Notes: generated from the sequence alone by a model not told the origin. Positions 11,144-22,571 are shown, counted from the stretch's first letter. The stretch is 64,000 nucleotides of DNA from Tolypeutes matacus (GCA_026826555.1 JAKSZT010054457.1:8405292-8469291); one strand, 5' to 3'. Numbers and translations are program-made.

Positions 11144-12082
11144 CTATGCCTTATCAGTGGGTTCTATTTTGGAATCTGTGCTCCTGAGAGTGACAGAATT
11201 AGACACAAATAAGTCCTCCCTGCACATGGTTCACCAGTCCCTTCTATTCAAACCTACATGTGATGCTGGAGTTTTTTAGGTATACTTCCAGAGACAGGAG
11301 CCTCCCGCCTACCTATGTACCAGGTGTGCATGAAATCTCGGTGGAGCTGCAACTCCTACCCTACAGCTCAATGGACTCATCCAAGTCACCTGGTGAGGAG
11401 ACAACGATGGGAAATGGCCATCCCAGGGAATGGAGAGGGCCTGCATCTGCAGGCAGGATCATCCCACCCACCATATCCATGGGATATAAGCCCTCTCTCA
11501 CTTGGAGTTGGAGTGGACATCACCATCCCAGTCGCCTCTGGATTGGGGGAAGAACTATGGACTAGAGTGGACTTGATGGTATTCTCTTGCTCACATATGG
11601 TGATTCTTGCAATGCAAGAAATTATAACAATGAGGTGGAACCAGTGGCCACTTGACAGTTTTTGGGTAGGGAGGGGATGAGCAGTTGAAATACAGGGGCT
11701 TCTTTGGGAGTTGGAGGTTGTCCTGAGTACTGTTGTGGCAATGGATGTAGGCCATTTTAAATCAGCACACNNNNNNNNNNNNNNNNNNNNNNNNNNNNNN
11801 NNNNNNNNNNNNNNNNNNNNNNNNNNNNNNNNNNNNNNNNNNNNNNNNNNNNNNNNNNNNNNNNNNNNNNGGGAGGTGGGCAACATGGGAATCCCAGTGG
11901 GTTCTGTGTAATATTTTAGGTAATCTAAGCACCTCTTAAAATATATGTATATATATATATATAAATAACATTTTTGTAAGCAAATACACATATATGCATA
12001 TATATTTATATATCATTTTGCAAATGTTTGTATGTATTGTGAGAATTTTGATTTTTACCCATAATAAAAAAAAAAAAGAAAA
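11144..12082 (+). mobile_element. young 5'-truncated L1 3' end with TSD
   Basis: An 11-nt direct repeat AAAAGTGAATC flanks it exactly (11,133-11,143 and 12,083-12,093). It ends ACCCATAATAAA plus an A-rich tail and sits at a TT/AAAA L1-endonuclease-type site. The body is related to the terminal part of the long L1 at 22.6-24.46 kb. The sequence from 11,484 on is almost identical to the reverse complement of 60.1-61.15 kb. The paralogous segment at ~36,030 shows the empty site. A 100-N gap lies inside. Confidence 0.85.
11771..11870. other. assembly gap (100 N)
   Basis: Exactly 100 N within the young L1 3' end. By alignment to the copy on the minus strand (60,723-60,868), about 146 bp should be missing here. 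Confidence 0.97.
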
Positions 12083-12264
12083 AAAAAAGTGAATCATACA
12101 CAGAGTAACAATCATCCATCTTTCACTTTCTCAGTTAGATCTCAGATTTCTGTAAGTTTCTCATGGTCTCCTAATATAGGATCTTTAAACAACTGAATAA
12201 TAAATCTGATTTTTAAAAATAAGATATAAATGGGACGCTGACTTGGAAATGAGGCAGATAACAA

Positions 12265-12520
12265 ACAGTGAAATTTATTAAGTTACTACAGAGTGCCAGG
12301 TATGTCCCACATGCTATGTAAACAGTATGTCATCTAATGATTGAAATTACTATAAAATAGATATTACTATGTTCTTTAACTCATGAACTAAGATTAAAAT
12401 GACTCTTGAATGATTGTGAAATGCATACAGCATTACATAAATTAATGAATGAGATGGAATTTAATCTTAGTTCTGTTGACTGCAGAGTCCAAATCTTTCC
12501 ATATCATTTGAAACTCTGCA
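12265..12520 (-). repeat. MIR
   Basis: Antisense MIR pattern: TTATTAAGTTACTACAGAGTGCCAGGTATGT..CATCTAATG..AACTCATGAACTAAG. Shared with the paralogous copy at 36,215-36,470. Confidence 0.6.
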
Positions 12521-12787
12521 GACATCAGGATTTTTAAATGCTGAATTATGCCCTAAAATTTAAATAATGTTCTTGCCTGAAGTTCAAAGGAAATGTGACA
12601 TCACAACAAATTGGTCATGTAAGAAGGTATCTTTCACCTAAGGAGAAAGTGGGCAGGACAAGACCTACAGAGTTTCTGACTCCAAGATAATGAGTCTCCT
12701 GCTATTTTCAGAAGAGATCAAAGTCCAAATCTGCCTTAACTATAAGTTGGATCAGTGCCAGACAATATTTTTCTTTCAAAAAACATT

Positions 12788-12906
12788 TGTGGGGAACTGA
12801 TGTGGCTCAAATGGTTGGGGATCCATCTCCCATATGGAAGGACCCGGTTCGATCCCTGGGACCTCCAGGTAGAAACAAAAACAAAAACAAAACAAACAAA
12901 CAAACC
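12788..12906 (+). mobile_element. DAS-type SINE
   Basis: GGGGAACTGATGTGGCTCAAA (box A side), CCGGTTCGATCCCTGG (box B), CCTCC, then a (CAAAA)n/(CAAA)n tail. Flanked by AAAAAACATTT before and AAAAAACACATTT after, an imperfect TSD. The paralogous segment at 36,773 lacks it. Confidence 0.88.
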
Positions 12907-13110
12907 AAAAAACACATTTATATAATGCTTTCTATGTGGCAGGCACTGTTAAATTCACTTAATATATATTAAACCATTTAATTGGCTTAAGATCTATGTG
13001 GTAGGTTTTATCATTACCAGTTTCCCAGGTCTCATTCACAGCCAGTTTTTTTCCAATTAAAGAAAAAAAGTAAAGTGAAATATTTTTTTATTACAGAAAT
13101 CCTCAAAGCT
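12907..13110 (-). repeat. MIR-like fragment
   Basis: ACATTTATATAATGCTTTCTATGTGGCAGGCACTG..CTTAATATATATTAAACC..GTGGTAGGTTTTATCATTACC follows antisense MIR. The paralogue is at 36,780-36,900. Confidence 0.5.
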
Positions 13111-13342
13111 TTTTAATAATGTAGACCAGGGATCTTCAAGACACTGATATAGTTAGTAGTGTTTCCAGCAGTTGTTTGTTTGTTTTAATTATAGACCCCT
13201 TTTCTCAATGGAATACCTATTAATATCTCAAGGTATTTTAAAAAATGCTCGTCTTGATTGAAGAAGTTAATGTTATCAGCATCGAATCATTTGAGCTTTT
13301 AATATCTGAGAATGTTTTTTACATGAAAAGAATACTCATAGG

Positions 13343-13586
13343 TCCTTAAGGTTTTTTTTGATGTTGTTGTTGTTTCTTTGTTTGCTTGTTTTTTAGCTAC
13401 CAGGGGCCCTGGTACCTCATATATGGGAAACCTTCACTCAACCACTAACTACCAAGCCACATAAGCTCCCCTGAGTTGGTTTGTTCATTTTATTTTTTTT
13501 TAGGAAGTACTGGTTACAGAACCTGGGACCTCCCATGAGGGAAGCAGGCATTGAACTACTTGAGCCACATCTGCTCCCTCCTTAAG
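13343..13586 (-). mobile_element. dimeric tRNA-derived SINE with one TSD
   Basis: Two head-to-tail SINE units on the minus strand. Unit 1 is ~13,485-13,578 (GGGAGCAGATGTGGCTCAAG..GGTCCCAGGTTC..). Unit 2 is ~13,351-13,475 (GGGGAGCTTATGTGGCTTGG..GAGGTACCAGGGCCCC..), ending in a (CAA)n/A tail. An A-rich linker joins them. One 8-nt repeat TCCTTAAG flanks the pair (13,343-13,350 and 13,579-13,586), so both units moved as one element. Confidence 0.8.
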
Positions 13587-14094
13587 TTTTAACTACTACT
13601 AATTATTCAAGTTTGAAATCTTAAAACCAGTTTTATAAGACTTTAAGCTCAATTTTCAAAAACCAGAAACTAATTCGGGTGTTTGCTCTTAACTACTGTA
13701 CCATATTATGCTTCCTGAACATATTTCAATATTTATTTTAACTCTGCTCATATTCTGATTGCCTGCTGTGTTCAAGTCTTTGAGCCTTCAAAATGGATTT
13801 GTTGGGAGAAAATCAGAGAAACAATTGGAGTAGCTCCAAGACCTTGGAAACACAGGACCAACAAAATCAGAAAACCGGAATAGAAGAAAAGTTCAGGGAT
13901 AGCTGAGAAGGAGGGGTCCATTCCAGCCCCAAGAGCTCTTAAATGGCCAACCAAATTTTAAAGAATTCATCTTCTCAGTAAAGACCATTCTTTTAAAGTT
14001 AAACAAACTAACAAAAAACCAACACTAAAGGACCAATTGTGTGGTCTATTATAATTTCAGAGCTTCCAGTAATAAAGTATAATTATAATAAGAA

Positions 14095-14295
14095 ATATTT
14101 ATTGAAAATTTACTGGTATTAAGAGTTTTACAAAGATTATCTGATTTGATCCTTGTAATATCTATACCATTCCCTTTAAATGAAACTTAAAGTGATCACG
14201 TTTTGCCAAAAATCACACTATAAATGACAAAAGTAAGATTTAAACTCAAGACTTTCCGAAGCAGACACTTTGCTCAAAACCATTATAGCATATTA
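14095..14295 (-). repeat. MIR
   Basis: Antisense MIR: TATTTATTGAAAATTTACTGG..ATTATCTGATTTGATCC..TTTAAACTCAAGACTTTCCGA. Shared with 37,215-37,420. Confidence 0.65.
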
Positions 14296-14744
14296 AACCT
14301 GGTCACCCATTTGCCCATAATGTATATACAGGATATGATACATAAAATCTCCTTCACCCAACAAAAACTGTGAAACAAAGTTGTCAACGTAAATGACTAT
14401 TTAACATAACAATAAAAGTGGGTTTTAGTCCATATAATGGCAGGGATGAATGGCAGACATTTCCTATGAAGATAGAAAAAGAGAGAAAAAGACCAGATGT
14501 TGGAGAACAGAGAAAGTATGAAAGAGAATATAGAAAATAGACATTCAAAACACTTCTATTGCCCAGAATATTTTATTTTTGTTTTGTAATTGAAAAGTTT
14601 GAGCTTACCTTGCATCATATATTAAGTATTGAGAGTTTCTTTGTTTTCATAAATTCTGTTATAAAAGATACTTCCTAGGAAATGCCTTAATCATGTGAAT
14701 CAATTAATAGGTTGACTGTAAACATAATCAATAGTATTGGTGTG

Positions 14745-14879
14745 TGCAAAGATCACCTTCTTCAGAAACATCTGGATAATTTGTTTAAAATGTAGAACTT
14801 CAATACAAGCATTGTCCTAATTAGTATGTTAAAAAGATTAAATACATGATTCTGAAAGTACATTAAAGATTGACAACCA
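14745..14879 (+). repeat. MER5-type hAT fragment
   Basis: 'CTTCAGAAACATCTGGATAATTTG..AAAATGTAGAAC' and a later AAAAAGATTAA follow the MER5 arrangement (CATCTGG..TTGTTAAAAATGCAG..TTAACAAG). The paralogue is at 37,865-37,990. The long L1 inserted at its right end. Confidence 0.5.
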
Positions 14880-16845
14880 GGAGCTCTTCTGGGAACCCAC
14901 AGAGCAGGAGGCTTCAGAGCATTGATCTGGAAAGAGCTGGACAAAGAGATAAATTGCTCAAGGTAAAACCCTGAGTTTCTTGCCCCTGAGGATGGAAACT
15001 GCAGAACTGCTAAGCCCCACCATCAAGGAAAAGCCAATGTGAACTTGGAACCCAGACTCTTGCTTACTACCCAATAGGAGGGAGCAATATCCAAGAGTGG
15101 GAGCGTTCTGGTGAAGAGTGGAGAGGGGTTTCCTTTTTGTGGGTTTGGTTACCTGGACCTCCTTTGAGCTTTGAGGAACATACCAGCTGGCTTGAGGTGA
15201 CATCAGGAAGAAGGGAGAGGTGAATCTCTGAGGCAGTCTTATTTACCTAACTGCCTAGGGATAGAGAAGTTTGGCCTGGAAGAGGGCGGAGTCAAGCAAT
15301 TTACTAGTTGCATGCTGAAAACTATCAAAATTTCAACTCCCTTAAGAGAGATGGGTAGGGCAGTAGGAAGTGCTTAATAATCTACCAAGAACCTATTTAG
15401 TGTTCCCAGGGAGGAGAGGGTGGTCTGGAAGAAGGTTGAGAGTCATTTATCTGCAGTGAGTTCTGTCACCAGGGTCATATTAGAATTTCAAAAGGGAACA
15501 AAACCTGACCAGGAGAGGTGAAGGAAAAACCATTCACACAGGTTGTTGTGTCCTGCTTCCCTGGGAGGAAAGCAATAAGAATAGAAAAGGGGCAGGGAGA
15601 GACTCCTAATCAGTAGGAATTTATCCAACTGCAAAGAGTCAAACCTGCCCCAGGTAAAGTTATTGGATAGCTTTCTGAAGAGCTAACTGATGAAACAAGA
15701 AAGTTTAGCTCAGTGGAGAAACTTCCACATTGAATATATGAGGTCCTTAGTTTGATTCCTGACTCCTCTTGGAGCAGTGATCCACTGGGATATCAAAAAT
15801 CCAGCTGAAAAAAAAAAAAAATCCAGCTGATACTTTAGGACAGGGAAAATATAGACATTATTTTTGTATTAGTTTCTCTTGGGTCTCTCATTTCTCCTAA
15901 AAAAGAAAACACTTTACTCTCTTTAAAAATTTAACTTACTTTACTCACTAAAACTCACTTCAAAACCTGCAGATGGAAGGCTGCAGGGTAATTGTTTGAT
16001 GAACACTGGCAGCCTGAGAAGCTCCACATGGGCCAAAGAAGAAAGGCTGTTCTTTCTTAGTTTTTGTTTGCCTGCTTGCTTGTATGTTTGTTTGTTTTTT
16101 GTTTTCTTGTTTTTTATTTCCTCTTTCTCCCCCTCTCCTTTTTCCTTAATTAGGTATGGCTGGCTTGTTTCTTATTTGCTGTGTTTCCTCTTCCATGATT
16201 GCCCCTTTTATGTGTATACTGATTTTGTCTACCAACACTAAATCTTCCTTCGTTTAACATTTTATCTTCTGCTTTCTGTTGTTGTGCTTATATTCCACCT
16301 CTATTTAGTCCTCAGTTTTTCTGGTTGATATTTCTATCTCGTCTATTCTTTTTTCTTTCTTTTATTAACTTTTTTGTTTTTGTCCTTTCTTTTATCTTCC
16401 CCTCTGTCCTCATCATTCTAGTCTTTTAATTTATTTTATATATTTTTCTCTATTTGTTTTCCCATTTCATTGTAGGTTCTCCACTTTTTTATTCCTATTA
16501 CCCTACAATGCTTAGATGAGTTAAATATTCATTTCCCTAGGTCTTATATGGTCCCTTTTCTAAATTTTACTATTATTATTACTATTATCCTTTTATATTT
16601 TCTTATCTCTTTTGCTTTCTCTGGCCTTAATCTTTTTCCTTCAAGGGAACATAGAAAACAGCAAGGAAATAGAACAAGAAGAACAAAGTGTCAAAGAGAA
16701 AACTCAACACACACACAAAAACAGCAGTTCAATTAAACTTTAGAGTAGGGAGGGAAGCTAATCAACTGAATAAACACATCAAGATAAAAAGATGACCAAA
16801 AAACAACAAAAAATTACCAACCATACCAAGAAACAGGGTCACATG
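14880..16845 (+). promoter_or_regulatory. L1 5'UTR
   Basis: A ~2-kb untranslated leader. The homologous leader is seen in the rearranged L1 at 39,590-40,980: both carry GATAG.TTTCTGAA.AGCTAACT.., a tRNA-like TAGCTCAGT motif (15,705 / 40,348), GCAG.CTGAG..GAT.C, and a long T/C-rich tract before ORF1 (16,060-16,620 here). Promoter activity is inferred from position and the L1 family, not shown. Confidence 0.6.
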
Positions 16846-17985
16846 GCCCAGCCCAATGAACAAACCAGGAAGAGATGCAGAACATTGAACAATTAAGCAA
16901 AGCTGCCCAAACAAAATTCATGGACCAATTAATGAAGAGAAGGGAGAGTTTAAGGATATTAAAAAGACACTGGGAGAACATACTGAAAAAATTTTAAACA
17001 TACATAAAAAGATAACAGATATGATGGTGATCAATGGCACAATCCAAGAAATCAAAAAGACACTAGAAGCACATAACACCAGATGTGAGCAGGCAGAGGA
17101 AAGAATTTGTGATGTGGAAGACAATACATCTGAAATCAAACAGATAGTCACATGGATATATAAAAAGAAAGAAAAAATCAAGCAAGGACTTAGACATTTG
17201 AATGACAAAACAAAACACACAAACATGCACATTTTAGGCATGCCAAAGGAAGAAGAACAGGGAAAGGGGACAAAAGAATTGTTGGTGGAAATAATGGATG
17301 AAAACTTCCCAACCCTAATGAAGGAGATGGATGTACATATCCAGAAAGTGCAATGCTCCCCAAACAGTATAAATCCTAACAAGTCTACCCAAGGCATATA
17401 CTTTTCAAAATGTCCAATGTTCATGACAAACATAAAATATTGAAGGCAGAAACAGAAAAGAGAACTATCACATACAAGTGAAGCTCAATAAGAATAAATG
17501 CTTACTTACCTGGCAGGGGAGATACCATGATCACGAAGGTGGTTTTCCCAGGGTGAGGCTTATCCATTGCACTCCGGATGTGCTGACCCCTGCAATTTCC
17601 CCAAATGCGGGAAACTCGACCGCATAATTTGTGGTAGTGGTGGACTGTGTTCGCGCTCTCACCTATAAAAAAAAAGAATAAATGCTGATTTCTCATCTGA
17701 AATCATGGAGGCAAGAAGGCAGTGGTAAGACATAGTTAAGGTACTAAAAGAATAAAATTTCCAGCCAAGAATTCTCTATTCAGCAAAGCTGGATTTCCAA
17801 AATGATGGAGAATTCAAAATATTCACAGATGAACAGAAATTAAGAAAGTATGCCAATAAGAAACCTGCCCTTCAAGAAATACTAAAGGGAGTTCTTCAGG
17901 TTGAAAGGAAAAAAACAGGAGAGTGTAAGAACAACTAAAAAGACAAAAAGAAAATAAAAACAACATATGCCATATGTAAACCTGA
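16845..17985 (+). pseudogene. L1 ORF1 (RNA-binding chaperone), broken
   Basis: The longest surviving frame (17,021-17,443, 140 codons) covers the end of the coiled coil and the RRM region of L1 ORF1p, the trimeric nucleic-acid chaperone that coats L1 RNA. Visible are an EE.I.D.E coiled-coil stretch, the RRM-entry motif N-HILG(M/I)P, a GKG..EL..EI..ENFP segment and PN.INP. Premature stops and frameshifts flank it. A U1 snRNA copy (17,502-17,665) is inserted in the downstream C-terminal region. The following 'AGAATTCTCTATTCAGCAAAGCT' and 'CCTGCCCTTCAAGAAATACT' are typical of the ORF1-ORF2 junction of older L1s. Confidence 0.75.
17490..17686 (+). pseudogene. RNU1: full-length U1 snRNA retrocopy with TSD
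   Basis: The 164 nt at 17,502-17,665 match vertebrate U1 snRNA end to end. U1 pairs with the 5' splice site in the spliceosome. Intact are the ACTTACCTG splice-site-pairing end, the stem-loop I region (GGGGAGATACCATGATCACG), the AATTTGTGG Sm site (17,626-17,634) and the 3' stem-loop apart from point changes. About ten positions differ from the human sequence as I remember it, including C53T and G93A at former CpG sites. A short A tail follows (17,667-17,675). A 13-nt duplication AAGAATAAATGCT flanks it (17,490-17,502 and 17,674-17,686), the mark of L1-mediated insertion. No snRNA promoter (PSE/DSE) can be expected inside the L1, so it is presumably silent. Confidence 0.95.
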
Positions 17986-17992
17986 AGAAAAT

Positions 17993-20900
17993 ATGACTAA
18001 TGTAAGTAATTCCTTGAGAGTAATAACACTGAATGTTAATGGATTAAGCTTACCAGTTAAGAGACACAGATTGGTAAAATGGATACGGAAATATGACCCA
18101 TTTATGTGCTGTCTACAAGAAACCTACCTTAGACCCAGTGATTCAAGGAGGCTGAAAGTGAATGGCTGGAAAACAATCTTCCAAGCAAACATTAACCAAA
18201 AAAGGGAGGGAGTAGCTATCCTAATATCAGACAAAATAGATTTTAAGTGCAAAACTATTGTAAGAGACAAAGGGGTAATCTTTCAAGAGGAAAGAACAAT
18301 CCTAAACATTTATGCAGCTAACCAGGGTGCCTCAAAATACATGAGGCAAACACTGGAAAAACTAAGTGGAGAAATAGATGTCCCTACAATTATAGTGGGG
18401 AACTTCAATACACCATTATCACTACTAGAAAGAACATCTCAACAGAAAATCAATAAAGAAACAAAGGCCTTGAATAATACATTACAGGATCTGGACCTAA
18501 TAGATATATACAGAACACTACACCCCAGTACAGCAGGATATACATTCTTCTCTAGTGCACATCGTTCATTCTCCAAGGTAGACCAAATGCTAGGCCACAG
18601 AAAAATTCTCAATGAACTCAGAAAGATTGAAATTATACAAAGTAATTTCTCTGACCACAATGGAATGAAACTGGAAATCAGTAAGTGCCAGAGAACCAGA
18701 TTAGACACAAAGATATGTAAGTTAAACAACACACTCTTAGACAATTTGTTGATCAAGGAGAAAATTTCAAAAAAATCAATAACTCTTGAATTAAAATAAC
18801 AACACAACATATCAAAACCTCTGGGATGAAGGAAAAACTGCACTGAGAAGGAAATTCATAGCTATAAATGCATATATCAGAAAAGAAGAAAGAGCTAAAA
18901 TCGAAGACCTAACTGCTTTCTTGGAGGAATTAGAAAGAGAACAAGAAACTTACCCCAAAGGAAGTAAGAAGAAGGACATATCAACAATTAGAGCAGAAGT
19001 AAATGAAATAGAAAATAAAAAAGCAATAGAAAAAATAAATACAACCAAAAGCAGGTTCCTCGAGAAGATCAATAAAATTGACAAACCCTTAGCTAGACTA
19101 ACGAAGAAAAAAAGAGAGAAGATGCAATACACAAAATAAAAAATGAGGAATGGGATATCACCATCAACCCCATAGAAATAAAGAGTATTGTAAGAGATAT
19201 TTTGAAAACTTATATGCCAAAAAAAGGATAATTTAGAGGAAATGGAGAAGTTCCTAGAAACACACAGGCAGCTGACATTGATGAATGAGGAAATTAATGA
19301 ACTCAACAGATCAATCATATGTAATGAGATAGAATCAGTCATCAAAAATCTCCCAACTAAGAAGAGCCCAGGAACAGATTTCTCCACAAGTGAATTCTAC
19401 CAAGCATTCCAGAAAGAACTAACACCAATCGTGCTTAAATTCTTCCAAAGAATAGAAGTAGATTGGCTGCATCTTGGGTATGCAAGGATAGTTCAACATA
19501 AAATCAATGTAATGCACCACCTAAACAGATCAAAAGAAAAAAATCACATAATCATCTCTATAGACACAGGGAAAGCACTCAATAAAATACAGCACTCTTT
19601 CCTGATAGAAACACTGCAAAAGATAGGAAGACAAGAAAGCTTTCTGAACATGATAAAGGGTTTATATGAAAAATCCACAGCAACATCATATACATTGGTG
19701 AAAAACTAAAAGCTTTCCCTCTAAGATTGGAAACAAGAAAAGGATGCACACTGTCATTGTTCCTATTTAACATTGTCTTAGAAGTATTTGCTCAAGAACT
19801 GAGGCAAGAAAAAGATACAAAAGCCATCCAAATTGGAAAGGAAGAAGTAAAAATTTCACTATTTGCAGACGACATGATCCCATACATAGAAAGCACTGAG
19901 AAATCTACAACAAAGCTTCTAGAACTTATAAATGAGTTCAGTAAAGTCACAGGTTATAAGAGCAATGTGTAAAATTCAGTAGCATTTCTGTACACCAATA
20001 ATGACCAATGTGAGGAGGAAATCAAGAAAAAAATATCATTTACAGTATTAACCAAAAAAATAAAATACCTAGGAATCCATTAAACTAAAGATGTAAATGA
20101 CTTATACATTGAAAACTACACAGCACTGTTAAAGGAAATAGAAGAATTAAATAAATGGAAGAATATTCCCTGTTATGGATAGGTAGACTAAATATCACTA
20201 AGATGTCTATCCTACCCAAACTAATGTACAGATTTAATGCAATCCCAGTAAAAATCAGCACATTTTTTACTGAATTCATAAAACTAAATATGAAATTTAT
20301 TCAGAAGGGGAAGAGGGCCTGAATCACCAAAGACATATTGAAAAAGAAAAATGGAATTAGAGGTATCACACTACCTGACTTTAAAAGATATTACAAATCT
20401 ACAGTGGTCAAAACTGCATGGTATTGACACAAGGATAAACATACAGATCAATGGAACCAAATTAAAGGTTCTGATATAGTTCCTCGCATATACAGTCATC
20501 TGATATTTGACAAGGCCACCAAGCTCATTCAGTTGGGAGAGAATGGCCTCTTCAACAAATGGTGGTTGGAGAACTGGATATCCATATCCAAAAGAATGAG
20601 AGAGGAACACCATCTCACACCTTATACAAAAATCACCTCAAGATGGATGAAGGATCTAAACAAAAGAGCCAAGGCCGTAAAGACCTTGGAAGATAATGTA
20701 AGGACTCATCTACAGGACCTTGTAATAAGAAACATCTTCATGAACTTCACACCCCAGTATGAACAGCAAAAGACAAAACAGATAAAAGCGACCTCCTCAA
20801 AAGTAAAACATTTGCACCTCAAAGGAATTTGTAAAGTATGTGTAAAGACAGCCTATCCAATGGGAGAAAATATTTGGTAACCATATATTTGATAGGAGCG

Positions 20901-21560
20901 TAATATCTAACATGTATCAAGAAATCCTATATTTCAAAAGTAAGAAGAGAAAGAACCCATTTAAAAAATGGGCAAGTGATTTGAACAGACACTTCTCCAA
21001 AGAAGGAATACAAATGGATAAAAAGCACATGAAAAGATGCTCAGCATCACTAGCTATTAGGGAAATGCAAATCAAAACTACAATGAATACCATCTTACAC
21101 CTATTGTACCAGCAGCCTTTAAAAGAACAGAGGACTACAAATTTTGGAGAGGATGTGAAGGAATGGGAACCCTCATCCACTGTTGGTGGGAATGTAGAAT
21201 GGTGGAGCCATTGTGGAGGACTATTTGGCAGTTCCTCAGAAAGTTAATTATAGAACTGTTATGTGATCCAGCAATTCCACTGTTGTACCCAGAAGAATGG
21301 AAAGCATGGACATGTACAGATATATGCACACCAATGTTCATAATGGCATTATTCAGTATTGCCAAAACTTTGAATCCCCATCAACAGATGAATGGATAAA
21401 CAAACTGTGGTACAAACATACAATGGAATATTATTCGGCTGTAAGATGAATGCAGTATCAACACATGGGATAACATGGATGAATCTTGAGGACCTTATGT
21501 TGAGTGAAGCAAGACAGGCATTGAAGGACAAATATTACATGACTTCTCTGATATGAATTA
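17993..21560 (+). pseudogene. L1 ORF2 (endonuclease / reverse transcriptase), broken
   Basis: Starts at ATG 17,993. The 268-codon frame to 18,799 is the apurinic-like endonuclease domain: LNVNGL near residue 14, QET near 42, then GNFN (normally GDFN), SKVDQMLGH and SDHNGMKLEI. The Asp-to-Asn change in GDFN removes a catalytic residue. RT pieces follow in different frames. 19,242-19,709 jumps from a KFFQRIE stretch straight to a sequence resembling the end of the GFIPG-Q-WFN block (..VQHKINVMHHLNR), so roughly 80 codons are missing near 19,460. 19,727-19,972 holds the catalytic FADD motif. 20,533-21,400 covers the C-terminal domain with several shifts. Inactive. Confidence 0.88.
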
Positions 21561-22571
21561 AGCAAATATAGCTGACTCACAGAGGTACAGACTGGAAGAA
21601 AGATTTACAGGAAATATAAAGGGAGAGGATGATTGTGAGCCAAAGCCCATATGAGTGAAATCTATGATAAGGTGGAAGTGAGTAGTTGTGCAGTGAAGGG
21701 TTATGACAGGGGTGTAGGGATACTATTGGGTTGAGCAATGCAAGCTTGAAAGGGGGGGTAGTTTGGGGAGGATGGTTTGGATGGTCCATCAAACTGGGGG
21801 GTAGGTTTGGGGGAGGGAGCAGGTGAATATTGGGGATTGGTGGGTACGTGGGTGAAACTACAATATTGAGAAAACTCTTTTAGCAATATGACAAGGAAGG
21901 ATTACTGGTTTAGAGCATTGGATGGGGGAACATTTAGGAGAGGGCACAGCTGGGGCAGTCTTCTAGAGAATGTGTCAGCAAACATTTTGTCATAGTGTGC
22001 TGTATCAATGCGGCGACCCCACATAATAAGTGGGAAAAAGTTGGACTCCCATGCTGGGGAAAGCCAATATGTTCTAAAGCAGAGGGGAAGGTGTCTCTCT
22101 AGAACATGGGAGGTTCCTAATAGGGGAAGACAGACTGCTGTGTCAAGCCCTCAGCATTGTAGTAAGTATCTATGAATCTTGTCCCTCAAGGAGTGAAGAC
22201 TGGTGGTCGTTGTGGGCCCCAAGGGGAGGGGGAGGTAGGAATAGAATAGATAGGAGTGGGGGTATTTAAGGACAATGGAATTGTTCTGCATGACATTTCA
22301 CTGATGGATATGGCCATGTTAAGTTTCATCAAAATGTTATAAAAGTGTATAGTTTAAAATGTAAACTATAATATAAACCATTGACCATGGTCAGTAGCTA
22401 TGTTTCAATATTTGTGCATGAGTTGTTACAAATGTACCATTCGTGTGTAAAATGGTTATTAATAGGGGAGAGGGAAAATAGGAGGATAGTGGGTATATGG
22501 AAGTCACCAATATTCTGTAAGGCCACTTTACTGTGGCCTTAAATGTCTTTGAAGACAAAATTACATAAAAA
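21561..22571 (+). other. L1 first 3'UTR with G-rich tract
   Basis: Follows the end of ORF2. Contains a G-rich polypurine tract (21,750-21,850, G runs of 7, 4, 6 and 5), a feature known from mammalian L1 3'UTRs. A 9-bp perfect hairpin TAAGGCCAC/GTGGCCTTA (22,518-22,541) sits just before an A9 run at ~22,565. Confidence 0.6.

Larger units (their letters stand above)
10860..14879 (+). repeat. segmental duplication, copy 1, left part
   Basis: Collinear with 35,690-37,990. Shared blocks include TTCTAGAAAACAGAA (10,919 / 35,811), the region before and after the L1 insertion at 11,144, 'CTCATGG/AGCCTCCTAAT' (12,162 / 36,107), '.GGGACGCTGA' vs '.AGGATGCTGA' (12,230 / 36,184), GGAGAAAATCAGAG (13,805 / 36,954), a shared MIR (14,095 / 37,215) and a MER5-type remnant (14,745 / 37,865). 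Divergence is substantial, so the duplication is old. Copy 1 has gained a young L1 3' end, three SINE units and the long L1. Confidence 0.8.

Noticed and set aside
11386..11991. 201-codon minus-strand frame
   Set aside because: Open only because 34 codons are N; it is antisense to an L1 3' end.
16918..17433. 171-codon minus-strand frame
   Set aside because: Antisense shadow of the L1 ORF1 coiled-coil/RRM region.
17502..17665. Functional U1 snRNA gene
   Set aside because: The A tail, TSD and L1 surroundings show a retrocopy without its own snRNA promoter.
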